Assembly: GCF_000143415.4 (NCBI RefSeq)
Contig: NW_003314275.1
Span: 1,123,980 to 1,187,979 of the forward strand
DNA: 64,000 nucleotides
Reading direction: 5' to 3'
DNA from: Selaginella moellendorffii
Taxonomy: Eukaryota > Streptophyta > Lycopodiopsida > Selaginellales > Selaginellaceae
The position numbers were made by a program, and so were the translations under genes. Positions 43,778 to 55,333 of this stretch are shown here, piece after piece (the stretch's first letter is position 1; every line of letters starts with the position of its first letter). The notes under the pieces are model-generated. The model had not been told where the DNA came from, did not search any database, and was given only the letters and a program-made list of their open reading frames with translations.

Positions 43778-44385
43778 TCAGATCATCCTCTCGAAAGTCA
43801 TCACCATCGCCAAACCTCCGAAACATCTCCACCACCAACCCCGGGACACCGGGAACCCAGACTCCAAAGAAGCACCACCTCCGCTCCTCGGGAGTGAGCC
43901 CCCGGAGCCTACGAACCGCGCTGCTCAACACCGCCGCCTCCGCCATCATCGCCAACGACGATCAAAACAGCGTTGCCTCCACGGTTCGCAGCACTCCCAG
44001 CTTGCCGGTGGGAGCTTTCGCTCGCTTCGCAAACAAGTCGAGCATCGCGGCCAGCTCCATCCGCGACGACGAGAGCATCGAGAATTGTATCTCCCCGGCG
44101 GCCTCGTCCAACGTCGCCATGGTTCCAAACTACATGGCCGCCACCGAGTCGGCTCGAGCCAAGGCGAGGTCTCACAGCACTCCCAGGCTTCGTCCGGGAA
44201 CTCCGGAGAGAGATTTGGTGCTGGGCGCTCGCCGGAAGCTCTCGTTTCACGAACACGGAGGAGGAGGCGGAGCGCTGGCTCACTCGGGATCCATGAGAGC
44301 TGCCTCGAATCCAAAGTCGGCCTTTTACGCCCAGAGGAGTCCCAGTCTCAAGGGCTTTGATTCTCATGCCACTGCTGCTGCTTGA
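42468..44385 (+). CDS. IQD (IQ67-domain) calmodulin-binding protein
   Basis: IQD proteins are plant scaffolds that link calmodulin to microtubules, membranes or the nucleus. Five exons, 42468-42593, 42736-43002, 43109-43309, 43367-43492 and 43594-44385, are each a multiple of three and encode 503 residues. The N-terminus [18 protein letters not shown] is typical. The IQ67 domain spans exons 2-3 with the conserved intron between [13 protein letters not shown] and [20 protein letters not shown], then [40 protein letters not shown] and [14 protein letters not shown] follow, with [15 protein letters not shown] afterwards. Low-complexity tracts (ten glutamines near 43753; alanines near 42880) are present. 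The C-terminal [20 protein letters not shown] is the DUF4005-type motif. A complete gene. Confidence 0.95.
43547..43578. repeat. (TC)16 microsatellite in the last IQD intron
   Basis: A pure TC run just before the acceptor of exon 5, where it also provides the polypyrimidine tract. Confidence 0.95.
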
Positions 44386-44898
44386 TCTATCCTCTCAATG
44401 TGTTGACCACCTTCGTTTTTCATCTTCTTTGTTTTATTCTTTCTTTTCCTTCCTCGCTGCTTTGGATTGTAAACTAACACTTGTAATCATACATAGATTG
44501 TTTGTAGCAATATAGTTTATGTTTTGGGTGAAGATATAAAGAAAGGGTGTTAAAGGATGGTTTGTTATTATTATTATTATAGTTTTACAAAAAAAGTTTT
44601 TTTCACTGTGATATTATCAGTCATGAATATAGAATTTAATATACTATAATAATAGTTTATCAAATTCTAGAGTCATGACTGAATATAAAGTTTCTACAAA
44701 TTAAAAATCACAAATTTAAACATTATGAATATTTTAGTATACATGCACATATTTTTGCAATAAATTTTTTTTTTAAATGCAAATGCTGCTGCTTGATCTA
44801 TCATCTATGCGTGACCTTCATCTTCTTTGTTTTCTTTCTCTTTTCCTTCCTTGCTGCTTTGGATTGTAAACTAACACTTCTGACAAATCATACTAGCA
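44368..44898 (+). repeat. Duplicated IQD 3' end (coding end plus 3' UTR)
   Basis: The 120 bp from CTGCTGCTTGATCTATC at about 44373 through CTGCTTTGGATTGTAAACTAACACTT (44459-44483) recur at about 44788-44881. The second copy has small deletions. Between the two is an AT-rich 290-bp insert with poly-A and poly-T runs. The second copy could supply an alternative polyadenylation region. Confidence 0.8.
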
Positions 44899-45135
44899 AT
44901 TTTGTGTATCTTAATATTATTGTTGTATATTATAAAATTATCGTTAACATATTTATTTTGTTATTGTTATGAAAATTCCAAAGGGGAAACTTATATATTT
45001 GGGGAAAATGTAATTATTGTTGTCAAATTAGGGCTGACAGAGCTTGCCCTACAGTAATTTTTCCCGCCAAATGGATCATTTGAGCGATTCTAGGGCTACT
45101 TCGCCAAATAGGGCAGCGATAGCGATCGAGAGACA

Positions 45136-46607
45136 ATGCAGCGCCGGCAGCTGTTAGAGAAGATCTACGCACCCTTTAAGGGTCTTCTGGAGCACTCCCA
45201 AGAATGCAACGCGCTTGCTGCATCAGGTCAGGTATGGGAGACGTGGTTCCAGCCATTCAGCAAAATGGATGTCGATTTGAGGTATCAAGAGGGTCACCGA
45301 AAGATTCTAGACGCCCTGGCGCAGTTTCACAGTGGTGAAAGAGGACCTGTTTGCAGCTCGGCTTGTGAGACTTGTAGCACCCAACTTTCTCCAGTTTGAT
45401 GATGCGAGTGGTGTACGCCGAGACTTTAGCTCCTTGCTACGTAGCGGCAGGGCACCAGGATTTAGCGACGAAGAGGTACAGATCACAGCAAACACACAAG
45501 AAGCCATCAACAGGATGCTTGAGAATCAGGCTTACATAGGACTGGAGGAAGAGAAGGAGTACCATAAGATCCTCCATAAGTTTGGCTGCCCTCCACCAAT
45601 GCTACCACGGTTGAAGGTATTCTTCACTCCATTTCCGGAGCGAGTGCTGGCGCTATCATGCCACGCAGGTAGAAGATAAAAATCAAACTCTTTTTGTGTT
45701 GCTCATTGTTTTTTGTGCAGCTATGAGGGAGTGGGACAAGTTAGAGAGTTGGAGAAGCACGCACGGGGCGTTACCAGGTAGAAAATAAATCAAGTCTGTG
45801 TTTGTAATAATGTTTTTGCTGCAGGTATGGCGGAGTCGGAGGAACACGAGTTGGATAACCATGGGCCGCGTAGGCGTGCAAATATGTCCACTGAGGACGA
45901 GGTCGAAGTCGAAGAAACGTCCGTGGAAACTCGGGAGGAAATGGGGTCCGAGCCAGGTACAAAGATAAAATCAAGAGTGTGTTGTTAGTCATGGTTTTTT
46001 GGTGCAGCTATGGAGGAACACGAACCAAAGGCGGATTCTCTACTGTGCTCTTCCACTTTCACCGAGGACAAGGTCGAAGTCGAAGAAACGTCCGTGGAAA
46101 CTCGGGAGGAAATGGAGTCCGAGCCAGGTACAAAGATAAAATCATTAGTGTGTTGTTAGTCATGGTTTTTTGGTGCAGCTATGGAGGAACAGATTCTCTA
46201 CTGTGCTCTTCCACTTTCACCGAGGACGAGGTCGAAGTCGAAGAAACGTCCGTGGAAACTCGGGAGGAAATGGAGGCCGAGAAGTCAGAGCCAGGTAAAC
46301 GATAGATAAAATCAATCGTGTGTTCTTAGTAATAAATTTTTGGTGCAGCTATGCCGGAGCATGAGCTGGATAACCATGGGCCGCGTAGGCGTGCAAATAC
46401 GAGTATCAAAGAGAGTGAAGAAAGAGCACTAGAAGCGGCTCCAAGAGTGGATTCTCTACTGTGCTCTTCCACTTTGACTGAGGACGAGGTCGAAGTCGAG
46501 GAAAAAGCCAGGTAAAAAAGCCAGGTAAAAAGATACAATCAAGACTGTATTGCTAGTAATAGTTTTTTGGTGTAGCTATGCCGGAGTCGGAGCTTGCGAG
46601 AGTCTGA
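45136..46607 (+). CDS. Unknown gene with tandemly duplicated exons, frameshifted
   Basis: The first exon (45136-45668) starts MQRRQLLEKIYAPFKGLLEH and, after a +1 shift near 45328, continues VVKEDLFAARLVRLVAPNF, DFSSLLRSGRAPGFSDEEVQ, AINRMLENQAYIGLEEEKEY. I do not recognise it. Small phase 1-1 exons follow: 45721-45777, 45825-45956 and 46008-46127, the last two sharing VEVEETSVETREEM and both ending in SEP. The next unit (46179-46294) lost 13 nt and gained 9, breaking the frame. The unit 46349-46511 repeats HELDNHGPRRRAN from the second exon. A short last exon ends near 46607. The acidic repeats look disordered. Either a decaying gene or a recently expanded one with assembly errors. Confidence 0.5.
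45825..46600 (+). repeat. Tandem exon-intron repeat array, units about 170-185 bp
   Basis: Exon starts at 45825, 46008, 46179 and 46349 are spaced 183, 171 and 170 bp. Each unit contains an acidic exon (GAGGACRAGGTCGAAGTCGA) ending GAGCCAG, a GTACAAAGATAAAATCA-like donor and a short intron ending TTTTTTGGTGCAG. The intron is duplicated with the exon. Confidence 0.88.
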
Positions 46608-46760
46608 AAATCCATGGAGACTTAGTTAACTAGTAAGTACGTAGTCGACATTTTTGGATCGAAGTTAACCAGCACCGTCCAAAGTCGCATATCTGGAAAT
46701 CGGACGGTCAACATGCCAGATTATATTCGAGAATAAACCTGAAACTTAGGGTTCACAGAG

Positions 46761-47354
46761 ATGGGTTTGGTAAAGGCGGTCCTTCGCGGTGTCGTGGTTG
46801 ATTTGGATGGAACGCTACGGATCCCGCCCACGCTCGACCTGCGGGCGCTGAAAGCCACGGTTGCGAGCCGTGTCTACTCATCCCCAAAGGAAGCGGAGCT
46901 GGCATTGCAGGCGGTAGAAAGGGCTGGGAGGTCCAACAAATGGGCACTCCCTGGGGCGGCAGAGTTATGCAGCTTTATCGACTCCAAGAAGCTCCGGCGC
47001 GGGATGATCACCCGGAGCAGCACAAGAGACGCGGAGAATTTCGAGGCGGAGGAGCTGGCCGTCGGTTCCAGATTCTCGCCGATACTTGGGAATGAGGCCT
47101 CGGCGATGAAGCCGTCGCCTCAGCCGCTGCTGCGCGTGTGCGAAACGTGGGGCGTCAACCCTGGCGAAGTTTTGATGGTGGGAGATTCCGCGAAGGACGA
47201 TGTCGCGTGTGGGAAGAGCGCGGGGGCGATGACTTGCTTGGTCGATCCATTGTTTCGCTACAAGATTGACGAGCTCCCTCTTCACCAGCGACCCGATTTC
47301 AAGGTGCATTCGCTCCATGAGCTCAAGGCGCTCATCGACGACATGTGTGTATGA
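46761..47354 (+). CDS. HAD-superfamily hydrolase
   Basis: A single-exon gene of 197 residues with the four phosphatase motifs: motif I DLDGT (VVVDLDGTLRIPP, nucleophile and acid aspartates, residues 13-17), motif II threonine/serine in MITRSSTRD, motif III lysine in AMKPSPQPLLRV, and motif IV GEVLMVGDSAKDDVACGKSA. The cap is small (residues 18-70), as in short phosphoglycolate phosphatase-like or plant HAD proteins. The substrate cannot be told from sequence. No clear transit peptide is visible. The start is the first ATG, preceded by TTAGGGTTCACAG. Confidence 0.9.
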   Translation: MGLVKAVLRGVVVDLDGTLRIPPTLDLRALKATVASRVYSSPKEAELALQAVERAGRSNKWALPGAAELCSFIDSKKLRRGMITRSSTRDAENFEAEELAVGSRFSPILGNEASAMKPSPQPLLRVCETWGVNPGEVLMVGDSAKDDVACGKSAGAMTCLVDPLFRYKIDELPLHQRPDFKVHSLHELKALIDDMCV

Positions 47355-49544
47355 CACCGAGGGAGAGATAATGCTGTCGGGCCCCAAGAAGTGGCAAGCA
47401 GCGCGCGGTGTTTTTCGAGCTGAAAAATTCGGACGTTCTCCTATAATGTTGCTAGTAATTCTTGACAAAGATCTTGTTTTCTGGACATGAGGATTGATAA
47501 AATTAGAATTGTAAGCATATATAATTTCTTTTATCTTGAAGAGAGCCATCCAGATTGCGGCAGAAGCTGCATCCAGCGTCCACACCGTTGCGGCAGAGGA
47601 GGGTTCGCTTGCATGGACAGTGCTTGTGGTGACGATCCGGCTGCAGGGAGTAGCTTTGAGACATGCATGGTGGAGGACTAGACCCTAGAATGGGAAAGTC
47701 CTAGTTTTGTGCTTGAAATTTCTGCTAAATTTTTCCCATCTAGAAAGATTAAGCAAATATTTCCAGTTGGGAACCACAATATGTTCGTAGGAGTGAACTG
47801 AATGTCTTGAGTTAATCTCCAGAACATTTTGGATGTGTGGTTATGAGAACTATTGAGTCTTTACACTTCAAAAGGTGGTCTACCAAGAAAAAAGAACATC
47901 TTTTAATCTTTATTTATACAAATAACTGACATTACAATCATCATTCTAAGATCAATTCAACCTATATATATATACCTTTTTTGAAAGAAAAAAAAGAAGT
48001 GAAATCTCACTATGATAAGCTTCTCTTATATCTCCAAACCAGTCTTTGCTACTTTGAGAGCATCCTTCATGATAAATCTCACTATGATAAAAAATAATAT
48101 CATTCATGTTATATTGCACACACTTCATTGTTGAGGATACAAAATCAATGCATCAGTACCTAGACAGCTCCAAAAGCCTATAGTAAGTCATCATGAAAAG
48201 CTAATAATTAAGAAATAAATAATTAACACTTATTATGCATATATATAGTGATTTCTTGTAGCATATGTGGTTTTCACATAGGATAACCACAAAGCATAAC
48301 TTAAACTTTCCATGTACCACATGTTATATGCCACATGCCATATGTTATATGTTTAAGAATAGTGGAGCAAAATCTAAATTTCAGGGCTTTGGGCTAATGA
48401 ATGAAGGAATAGAGTTAAACTCTTAAGTATGGAGCCATAGAGTGATAGAACTAAAGCATATAATGACTTTTGAGCATATAACTTAAAGAGCAAAAGGATA
48501 AAAGCATGGAATGACTTGGAATGGTTTTAGAGCATTTAACATTTCAATGCCAAAACTAATACAAAAAATGGAGCCAAAAAGAATCTAATGCTATTTAAAT
48601 ATACTACTGCCGCTCTGCCGCCCCCCGCCCCCCCCCCCCCCCTTCCCCTTCCCCTTCTCTTAGGAATGCATGCTTTTGGCTTTTATAGGGCTAACTCAAA
48701 CCTTACTAATACGGAATAGCACTAAATTGTGAATTTGGGCATTGTGTTTAGGACAATCTTTATATTCTATAGATATACCAAATTAACAAATCTAGACACT
48801 TTCCATAAATAGCAATTAGGACTAAACAGAATTAATACAAGATGCATGATTGTTTGGTAGACACGATAAGTTATCACCTGGCAAATATTGAAAGACCAAG
48901 CTCAATATCACAGGGGTTCCCAACACTAGCAAGTGCATGCCAATATATGTGTTAGAAGCATTATAGTTAGTCATAAGCAATGCTCTTAGACATTGCAATG
49001 CATAACTAACTTGAGTGGGAGCTTCAATGCTCTTAGACATTAGAAGTCATAACTAACTAGAAGACATATGTGTGTATGGTGTCCCATTTGAGTATTATAT
49101 GGCCCATTGGTTTTCGCCCCTTTCTAGGGGCTTGGATTTGCCCTTTGGGATAAAAGTGGGGAATTGAGGTACCCATACTAGGCTATTAAGGCATAATATT
49201 TCCCCCTAGTGTCTTTGATAAAGAGGTGTTGCTCCTTATCACAAGTGTTTGATGATGAATAATAATAGAGGGAATAAATATGAAAATATCTGAAAAAAAC
49301 TCAATCCAAATAATGTGCTTAAAGGGGTTTGTTGTTTGCAATTGGGCAATTGCAAAGGGTATAACTACTAGTGTTAAAAGCCAATCACTAGTACTTTAAC
49401 TATATCATCAACAAGGTTTCAACTTTCTCAAGGATTTTATTTATAATACACTACACACTATTGCTTTTAAGGTTTTTAAAAAGACAAATGACTTGCTTTA
49501 AGAATAGGTAAAAGTTATATTTCTTGAAACATGGGTTCAAGAAC
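47355..49544. other. AT-rich region with one repeat copy, no gene supported
   Basis: 47486-47681 has a short GC-richer segment (AIQIAAEAASSVHTVAAEEG in one frame) that may be an untranslated or lost exon. The rest is AT-rich. A C-run (16 consecutive C near 48626-48642) lies inside the reverse copy of the repeat described at 6061-6840, which is recognisable at about 48650-48870. Confidence 0.45.
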
Positions 49545-50560
49545 TCTTCTTCGGTTTATTGTCTCTAGAGAAATATAAGAGATCTCTTGATGCTGTAATA
49601 ATATATGCATCACTTAGCATTATTGAGATTCATAAATGTGATTGTAAGTATTGAAAATTATTTGTTAGCAATTCCTTTTGGATATCTTCTTTTACTACTA
49701 TGACATATGGGCATTTTAAGTGTACTTAAACTAGATGGAATTCCTACATATTCTTAGCTAAACATACTTAGCTTAGTAAAGAGTTCATATCTTGTTATAT
49801 CTTGCACTAACTAGTAATAACAACCCTTATATATTAAACATTAGTCCCTTAATATCACTACATAATAACTTACTATATCTACCAAACATCCTCACTATCA
49901 TGTCTTATGTGTTATGTAAACTCTTGAATATGGACTTTCACCCAACCCAATGCTAATTAAACCTAACCCCAAATATCTAAGACCTTTAACCAATTGGAAA
50001 AAAGAATGCATTTTTGTTCATAGACCTTTTCCCTTTATATTTGAACCTTTCTATATCATCTTTCAAGTTATTTTTTTTAATTTTTTATAATCCACTATGT
50101 CTAAGAGCTATAGCTTTTTTGAAAGCCTCACTCTGTGGACACCCTACCCCTCGGGTTGAGCCCAATTAAATTAAACTGGATTATTAGATGTTAATTTTAA
50201 TATATAGTGTGATTCCCTTCACCAATTAACAGAGTCAAACTCAAAACCCCTCTAATACCAAATATAAGTTTTTGAATTTGGACTTTCCTAAAAGTCACCC
50301 AACGTAGTATTATTCAAACCCAATAACACTTAACCCTAAGTATCTCAAGACCCTTAATTAATTGGTGTATTTGAACCTCTATAGATCATCTCTCAAATCA
50401 TTCTTTTTACTTTCTTATATATTAGTCTTATTTAGTGCTATTGGCTATTTATGAAAGGCATCTAGATCTGTTAGTGATGTCTAAATTCATAATATAGTAT
50501 CATTTTATATTTAGTAAGTTTTGTGATTATCCTATAGACTAAATGGTAGAACATACATTC
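49545..50560 (+). repeat. Third copy of the 6.1-kb-type interspersed repeat, interrupted by a TRIM
   Basis: 49620-49670 carries CATAAATGTGATTGTAAGTATTG, matching the cysteine pair CDCEYRK at about 6228; 49850-49914 and 50420-50520 match 6470-6620 on either side of the TRIM. The copy at 6531-6545 (TTATATGTTAGTTTTG) is the empty site. Confidence 0.7.
49915..50419 (-). mobile_element. Decayed TRIM of family A
   Basis: Left LTR from 49915 (TGTAAACTCTTGAATATGG) to about 50091; right LTR from 50263 to 50419. Internal landmarks of the family persist: CTACCCCTCGGGTTGAGCCCA and, next to the right LTR, CTCTAATACCA, the mutated primer site on the minus strand. Flanking pentamers are TGTTA (49910-49914) and TATTA (50420-50424). 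Most differences from the 793-1547 copy are C-to-T or G-to-A. Confidence 0.85.
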
Positions 50561-52524
50561 AAGATAAAAAGTATAGTGTTATAGCCAAGTGATCCTAAAT
50601 GGGATCCTCTAAATGATCTTTTTAAAAATCCTAAGTAATATAAGATGTTTTGCACCATTTATCTCTTTGTGATAGAAGTTGTAATCAAAGTTCCAAATGT
50701 AGGTGAGATTTGAGTTCTAGACAAGGTTCCTTTATTTTGAGCTTTAATAATTTGGATGTGTAATTTCAAACTTCTTTAAAACATAATAAAGTGATGTTTA
50801 ATATTTTTTCAAATCTTTCAAATCTCAAAATGACTAGTGGGGATAAAAATAATTCTTTTAGCAATTGGAACAAGGAGGAAGTCTACCTTAAGCCATTAAA
50901 TTAAAACTTTCTTGAACATTATAAGCAAGTAATCTTTATGTTATAGAGTATGAAGAGAAAGAGAAGTTAAAAGATAGTTTTATAGTAGTAGTGAATTTAT
51001 TTTGTTGAAGCTCAAGTTTTCATTTGAAATAAAATCAATGATATGGCTTAATCCAAGCTAATCCAAAAAAAACATAGATCAATTTAACCATTGCTCTTTT
51101 AAGGTATTTCCCTTATCCTTGCATAAAGAAACTCTTCTATAGCTAGTAAAGCACAAGATTGAATAATGACAGAAATGAGATAATGCTCTTTGTAGGAAAG
51201 GGTCTTTCTACTTTTTCATAATTATTAAAGAAAGTGTTTTACCTTCCTTCTAGATTTTATAGCAGTAAATGGGTTCTAAATATGTAGTTTAACATGGTGG
51301 GGAACATGCATCAAATAAATATAGGTAATTGAGATGAGGTTAATAAAATCTTCTTTAACTTTCTAGATGTTTGATGATACTTTTCTATGTTGAATTGAGA
51401 ATCACTTTTACATATATTATAGTGATATAGACCATTCTTAGGAGCAATGTCTTCATCTTTGCACTTGTATTCATTCTCATGTAGTAGATGTGGTTTTGGA
51501 AAATAAAAGCACCCAGTTTAATTAGGGGTTATTTAATTAAAAAATTAATATTCTCTTCCTCATTTTAGCTTTATTCCTTTATGAATCTCTATATTCCACA
51601 TCAATACTCACTTTCAATCCACTTTCTTTTTCAATTTTAGATAATAATGGTATCAGTGCAAACTTCATCAATCTAAAGTTTGCACTTTCTCATAGTAGTC
51701 TCCTTTGATTAAAACAACATCTAATTTATGCTAAGTGGTGGACAATTAACAAATTTTCTATATAGATATAGTAGTATTTAAGATTCATTTCAACATCATC
51801 TTTAATATTGTCTTCATTCTAAAGACCATCACTTTTAGTTTTCCTTAGTTTAACCTCATGAACTTAATAGTGGATTGAAAGTAATATGATGTTAATTGGA
51901 TAATTCTCCCCTTCTTTAAGTCTTTTTCTCCAAATTGCTCACATTTTTTTGTATGAGTTATAAGATGTTTGCTATTTGAATCATGATTTCATTTTTGCAA
52001 TTGCTATTCATCTAACATTAATTATATCTATCAATATCAGATGCACTCTTCCCTCCAAATATACCTACTTTGAGGATACTTTCAAAAAGAGAAGTAATAT
52101 CTTGTCATTGCATTGATTTTATGATTGTCCTATTAATCTTGTAGAAGGTTTTATCTACAATCTTTCATTAGCAAAGTTAAAGGCATTATATAGAGTTTTT
52201 TAAAAATGTTTTATTTAGCATTCTTAACTTTCAATTGGTACATATATCTTTTTTCTGTCAAAAAAGGATGAGTCTTTTCATTTAGTGATTCACTATAACA
52301 ATATGAACAAAGTTATGATTCTTAATTAATATTCACCTCCATTGATCTTTGAGATGTTAAAGTGGCTTTCAAAAACTCAATTTTTCATAAAAATTGACAT
52401 ATGTGATGTTTATAACTTTATCTACATTTGGAAAGGTAATGAGTAGAAAACAACCTTTTATACTCATTCTACTTCAAATAACAATAATACCTTTTGCTTT
52501 GACTAATACCTTTATTGTTTTCTT
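50561..52524. other. AT-rich decayed sequence, nothing recognised
   Basis: Composition is strongly AT-biased and there are no open frames or motifs. It is probably old transposon DNA eroded by C-to-T change. Confidence 0.5.
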
Positions 52525-53620
52525 AGAGCAAGATTTCAATAAGCCACACTAGGTATCTAAGTAAATAGTGTTATCCACACTTAAATTGAAAGCATTGACT
52601 ATTTAATCTCTTGAGGGAGCTAAAGTTGGCTTTTGAACACTTTACCAAGTTACCTCACTTGTCTATTCATGTTCCTTTTAGCCTTAGACTCCTCAATGAT
52701 TATATCATCACCCACTATGTAGGCATAACTTTTTTGGGTCACACTAGCCTTTCTTAGCCAAATTAATTGAACTAGAGTCCAACCTCCACACTCTCCCTAC
52801 TATACTTTTGGAACCCCTTGCAACCCCTGCCCCCCCCCCTTGGGGGATGATTGTTTTGGACTTCCACCTTACAATCTATATTAGTATTTGGATTTGGTCT
52901 TGAACTTGGACTTGGATTTGGACTTGGATTCAATCTTGGTCTTGATCTCGGTTTCGGTCCTTAACTCCATCTTGGACTCCATCTCAGACTCATTTTCGAA
53001 CTCCATCTCAGACTCCTTCTTGAAGTCAGTCCCAACACTTCCATATGTCATAACATTTGCCATATGTTGGTCTATCTTGTATCCTTTTCTAAAGACTTGT
53101 TCATTGATCATTTCGTTCTTGTTTCTTAAGCATTTATTTAGGTATTCCACTCTTGCTCTCGACTTTCCGAGTTAGAACTTTTAGTCCAAACATATTAAAC
53201 TCATTGGACTTCTAATTCAACCACTACCATATGGCATTCTTTTGGCTCCACTTTGGGGCCTAAGGATTTCTATTTCATAGAAAGATGTTATTCATCATAT
53301 AGCTACATGGATAGGGCATTTAAAGGCGGAAGGTGGGGAGAGTACTTATAATGCTCATGTTGGGTTGCAATGTTTCGAAATATCATCCCAAAGTCTCAGA
53401 CTATGGAAAAAAAGAAGACTTTTATATCATGACCAAGGATATAGTCATGTGGCAAGGAAGTCTTAAATATCAATGGGACTTAGTAGTCGGGCCTTTGGGC
53501 CCTAATTTAGTGGCAGTGTTAGCAAGCACAACCATGGACAAAAAAAGACTTAATAAGGATTAAAAAAGGGATATTGAGGAAAGATATTCCTTATGTTTCT
53601 AGGCATTCTAAAGATGTTAT
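52525..53620. mobile_element. Decayed LARD LTR broken by an inversion
   Basis: The minus strand of 53283 down to 52525 follows the LARD LTR from near its start (CCTTAGGCCCCAAAGTGGAGCC at about 53254-53263) through the GAGTCC-type tract (52880-53010), the G-rich box (52830) and the part ending near CTTGCTCTAAG. The next part of the LTR (CACTCAAAGGCAGAAGGCAAGGAGAGTACC at 26380 in the intact copy) continues on the plus strand from about 53300 to 53620. The two halves are adjacent but in opposite orientation. A small stop-free region at 52881-53150 derives from the tract. Confidence 0.75.
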
Positions 53621-54610
53621 CTTATCATAAGAGGGATCAAATATTATACATCACCTAATTATATTTCACTCTTAAAAGGATACAACTACAAAAATTAATT
53701 AGAAAATCTTCAACAAAGAACTACTTACAATTATAAAAAAAATTTAAGTTTAGTGTTATTTTTTTGAAAATTCTCCCTATGTAACTACTATCTATAATGA
53801 TCATAAAAACCTTCAGTTTTGGTTTTTTACACATGTCCTCAATTGGTGTCAAGCTTAATGGTCATAATCATTATCCCCTTTTAATTTATGATTATATATT
53901 ACACAATGCTCTTACTCGATCTCACACCCTCATTTAGAAATTTTACATTTGATCTTTAACATCAAACTCTCCTTATCAGTAATAAAGGGCTTTAGTTTAT
54001 TTCTACCTTTTGGGATTAATATCTTTCCTTCATTCAAGGAAGTTATAAACTACTATATTTAGACTGATGGGTTATACTATTCAAACTTTTGAGCAATATC
54101 TTTGATGCTATATTTCCTATTAACAAAATGATTGAGTTGATTCACTTCTTTCTACTAAATTTGCTTATAATAATTTTTAGCATTCTTTAATGCTTCACTC
54201 TTCATTCTTTGTTAATTATAGCTTTCATTATCATCGATTATTTTTATTTCCTCTAGCATTTTATCTCATATTGATTTTATTACTGCTCTTGTTGTTGCTT
54301 TAAATTCTTTTCATCACTATCACCTTTTTCATACCCAAACTTCTCATCACTATATTACTAATTATTCTTGCCAACTTAATCCTTATCTTCAAAGTTGGAT
54401 CAGATTATCAACATGTAATTGCCAACAATAACCTTTACAGGAAGTGGTTGTGAAATATAAGTGGGCTCACAAAAAGTGTGATAAGTATTTTTAATTTTAC
54501 CTTTAATGTTATGGCAAAATCTAGATTTTTGTACAAAATGTTTTTTCAACTAGCCTATCTCCATGCCAACCTTGGTTTCCATAAAAAAATCAAAATGATG
54601 TTTTGGCAGC
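53621..54610. other. AT-rich sequence, no gene seen
   Basis: Only short ORFs and T-rich tracts. No repeat family could be assigned. Confidence 0.5.
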
Positions 54611-55039
54611 CAATGGAATGCTTTCCTTGCTATTGGACAAGGCTAGGAAAGACATAAATGCGAGAAGTTGTGCTCCCCTGGTTTGTGTGAGAGCGGCATT
54701 GCAGGGGGAATGTAGACACGTTAACACAATGAAATTCAAGGGGAGATTTGCAGATTCGCTCAACACCTCGTGGATAAAGCCTGGTGTAGAGAAGCTACAT
54801 GGTGGCACAGCCGATGGTGGTCCAATAACTTTCAGCTGGTTTCATGCGAGTCAGAGTCAGAAAGTCACGAGGGAACAGGTACAAGGGTGTCTGCTCAGTG
54901 GGTTACTTTCTTTCGATGGAGAAGCGATGATAGTGTACTCACGATAAATTCTTCATGTTTCTTAATTCTTTTGAACGCCATTACTAACAAAATGGCACAG
55001 GGTCCTGTAGTAGAACTGGAGCATGGTGGAGATGTGTGA
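54611..55039 (+). CDS. Unknown small gene or gene fragment, two exons
   Basis: The frame from ATG at 54611 reads MLSLLLDKARKDINARSC, then VRAALQGECRHVNTMKFKGR, ADSLNTSWIKPGVEKLHGGT and ITFSWFHASQSQKVTREQ. A GT donor at 54879 and an AG acceptor at 55000 would join it to GPVVELEHGGDV and a stop at 55039. GC content is clearly above the surrounding desert, which supports real or former coding sequence. I do not recognise the family. It could be the 3' remnant of a larger gene. Confidence 0.35.
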
Positions 55040-55333
55040 TTCCCAGCTTCAGGAGTAGATATAGTAGACTTTTCTTTTGCAAAGTCACTGAATGTTTCAT
55101 TTTTTTTTCCAGGTGTGACCCATCCCTCCCGCTAACCAGGAGGAACTAGAACGGTCCGAGCTCTCAGCTCTATAGATTTGCCATCCAGTACGGCTTGACA
55201 CATTCAAGAACAAGTATAAAAAGCTAATATGCATCAGGTACAGCTGCTGCTGCTCAGCTGAGGGAAGCTCAAAAAAAATGTAGCAAAACAAAAATGACTT
55301 AAAATGTAGCAAACAAAAAAAAAAGAATTTATT

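Noticed and set aside
43533-44360. 275-codon plus-strand ORF overlapping the IQD last exon
   Set aside because: Off-frame shadow of the IQD exon; the IQD frame contains the conserved motifs and joins all exons.
48600-48660. C-rich run as a telomere-like or functional site
   Set aside because: It belongs to a decayed interspersed repeat and is explained by slippage; plant telomere repeats (TTTAGGG) are absent.
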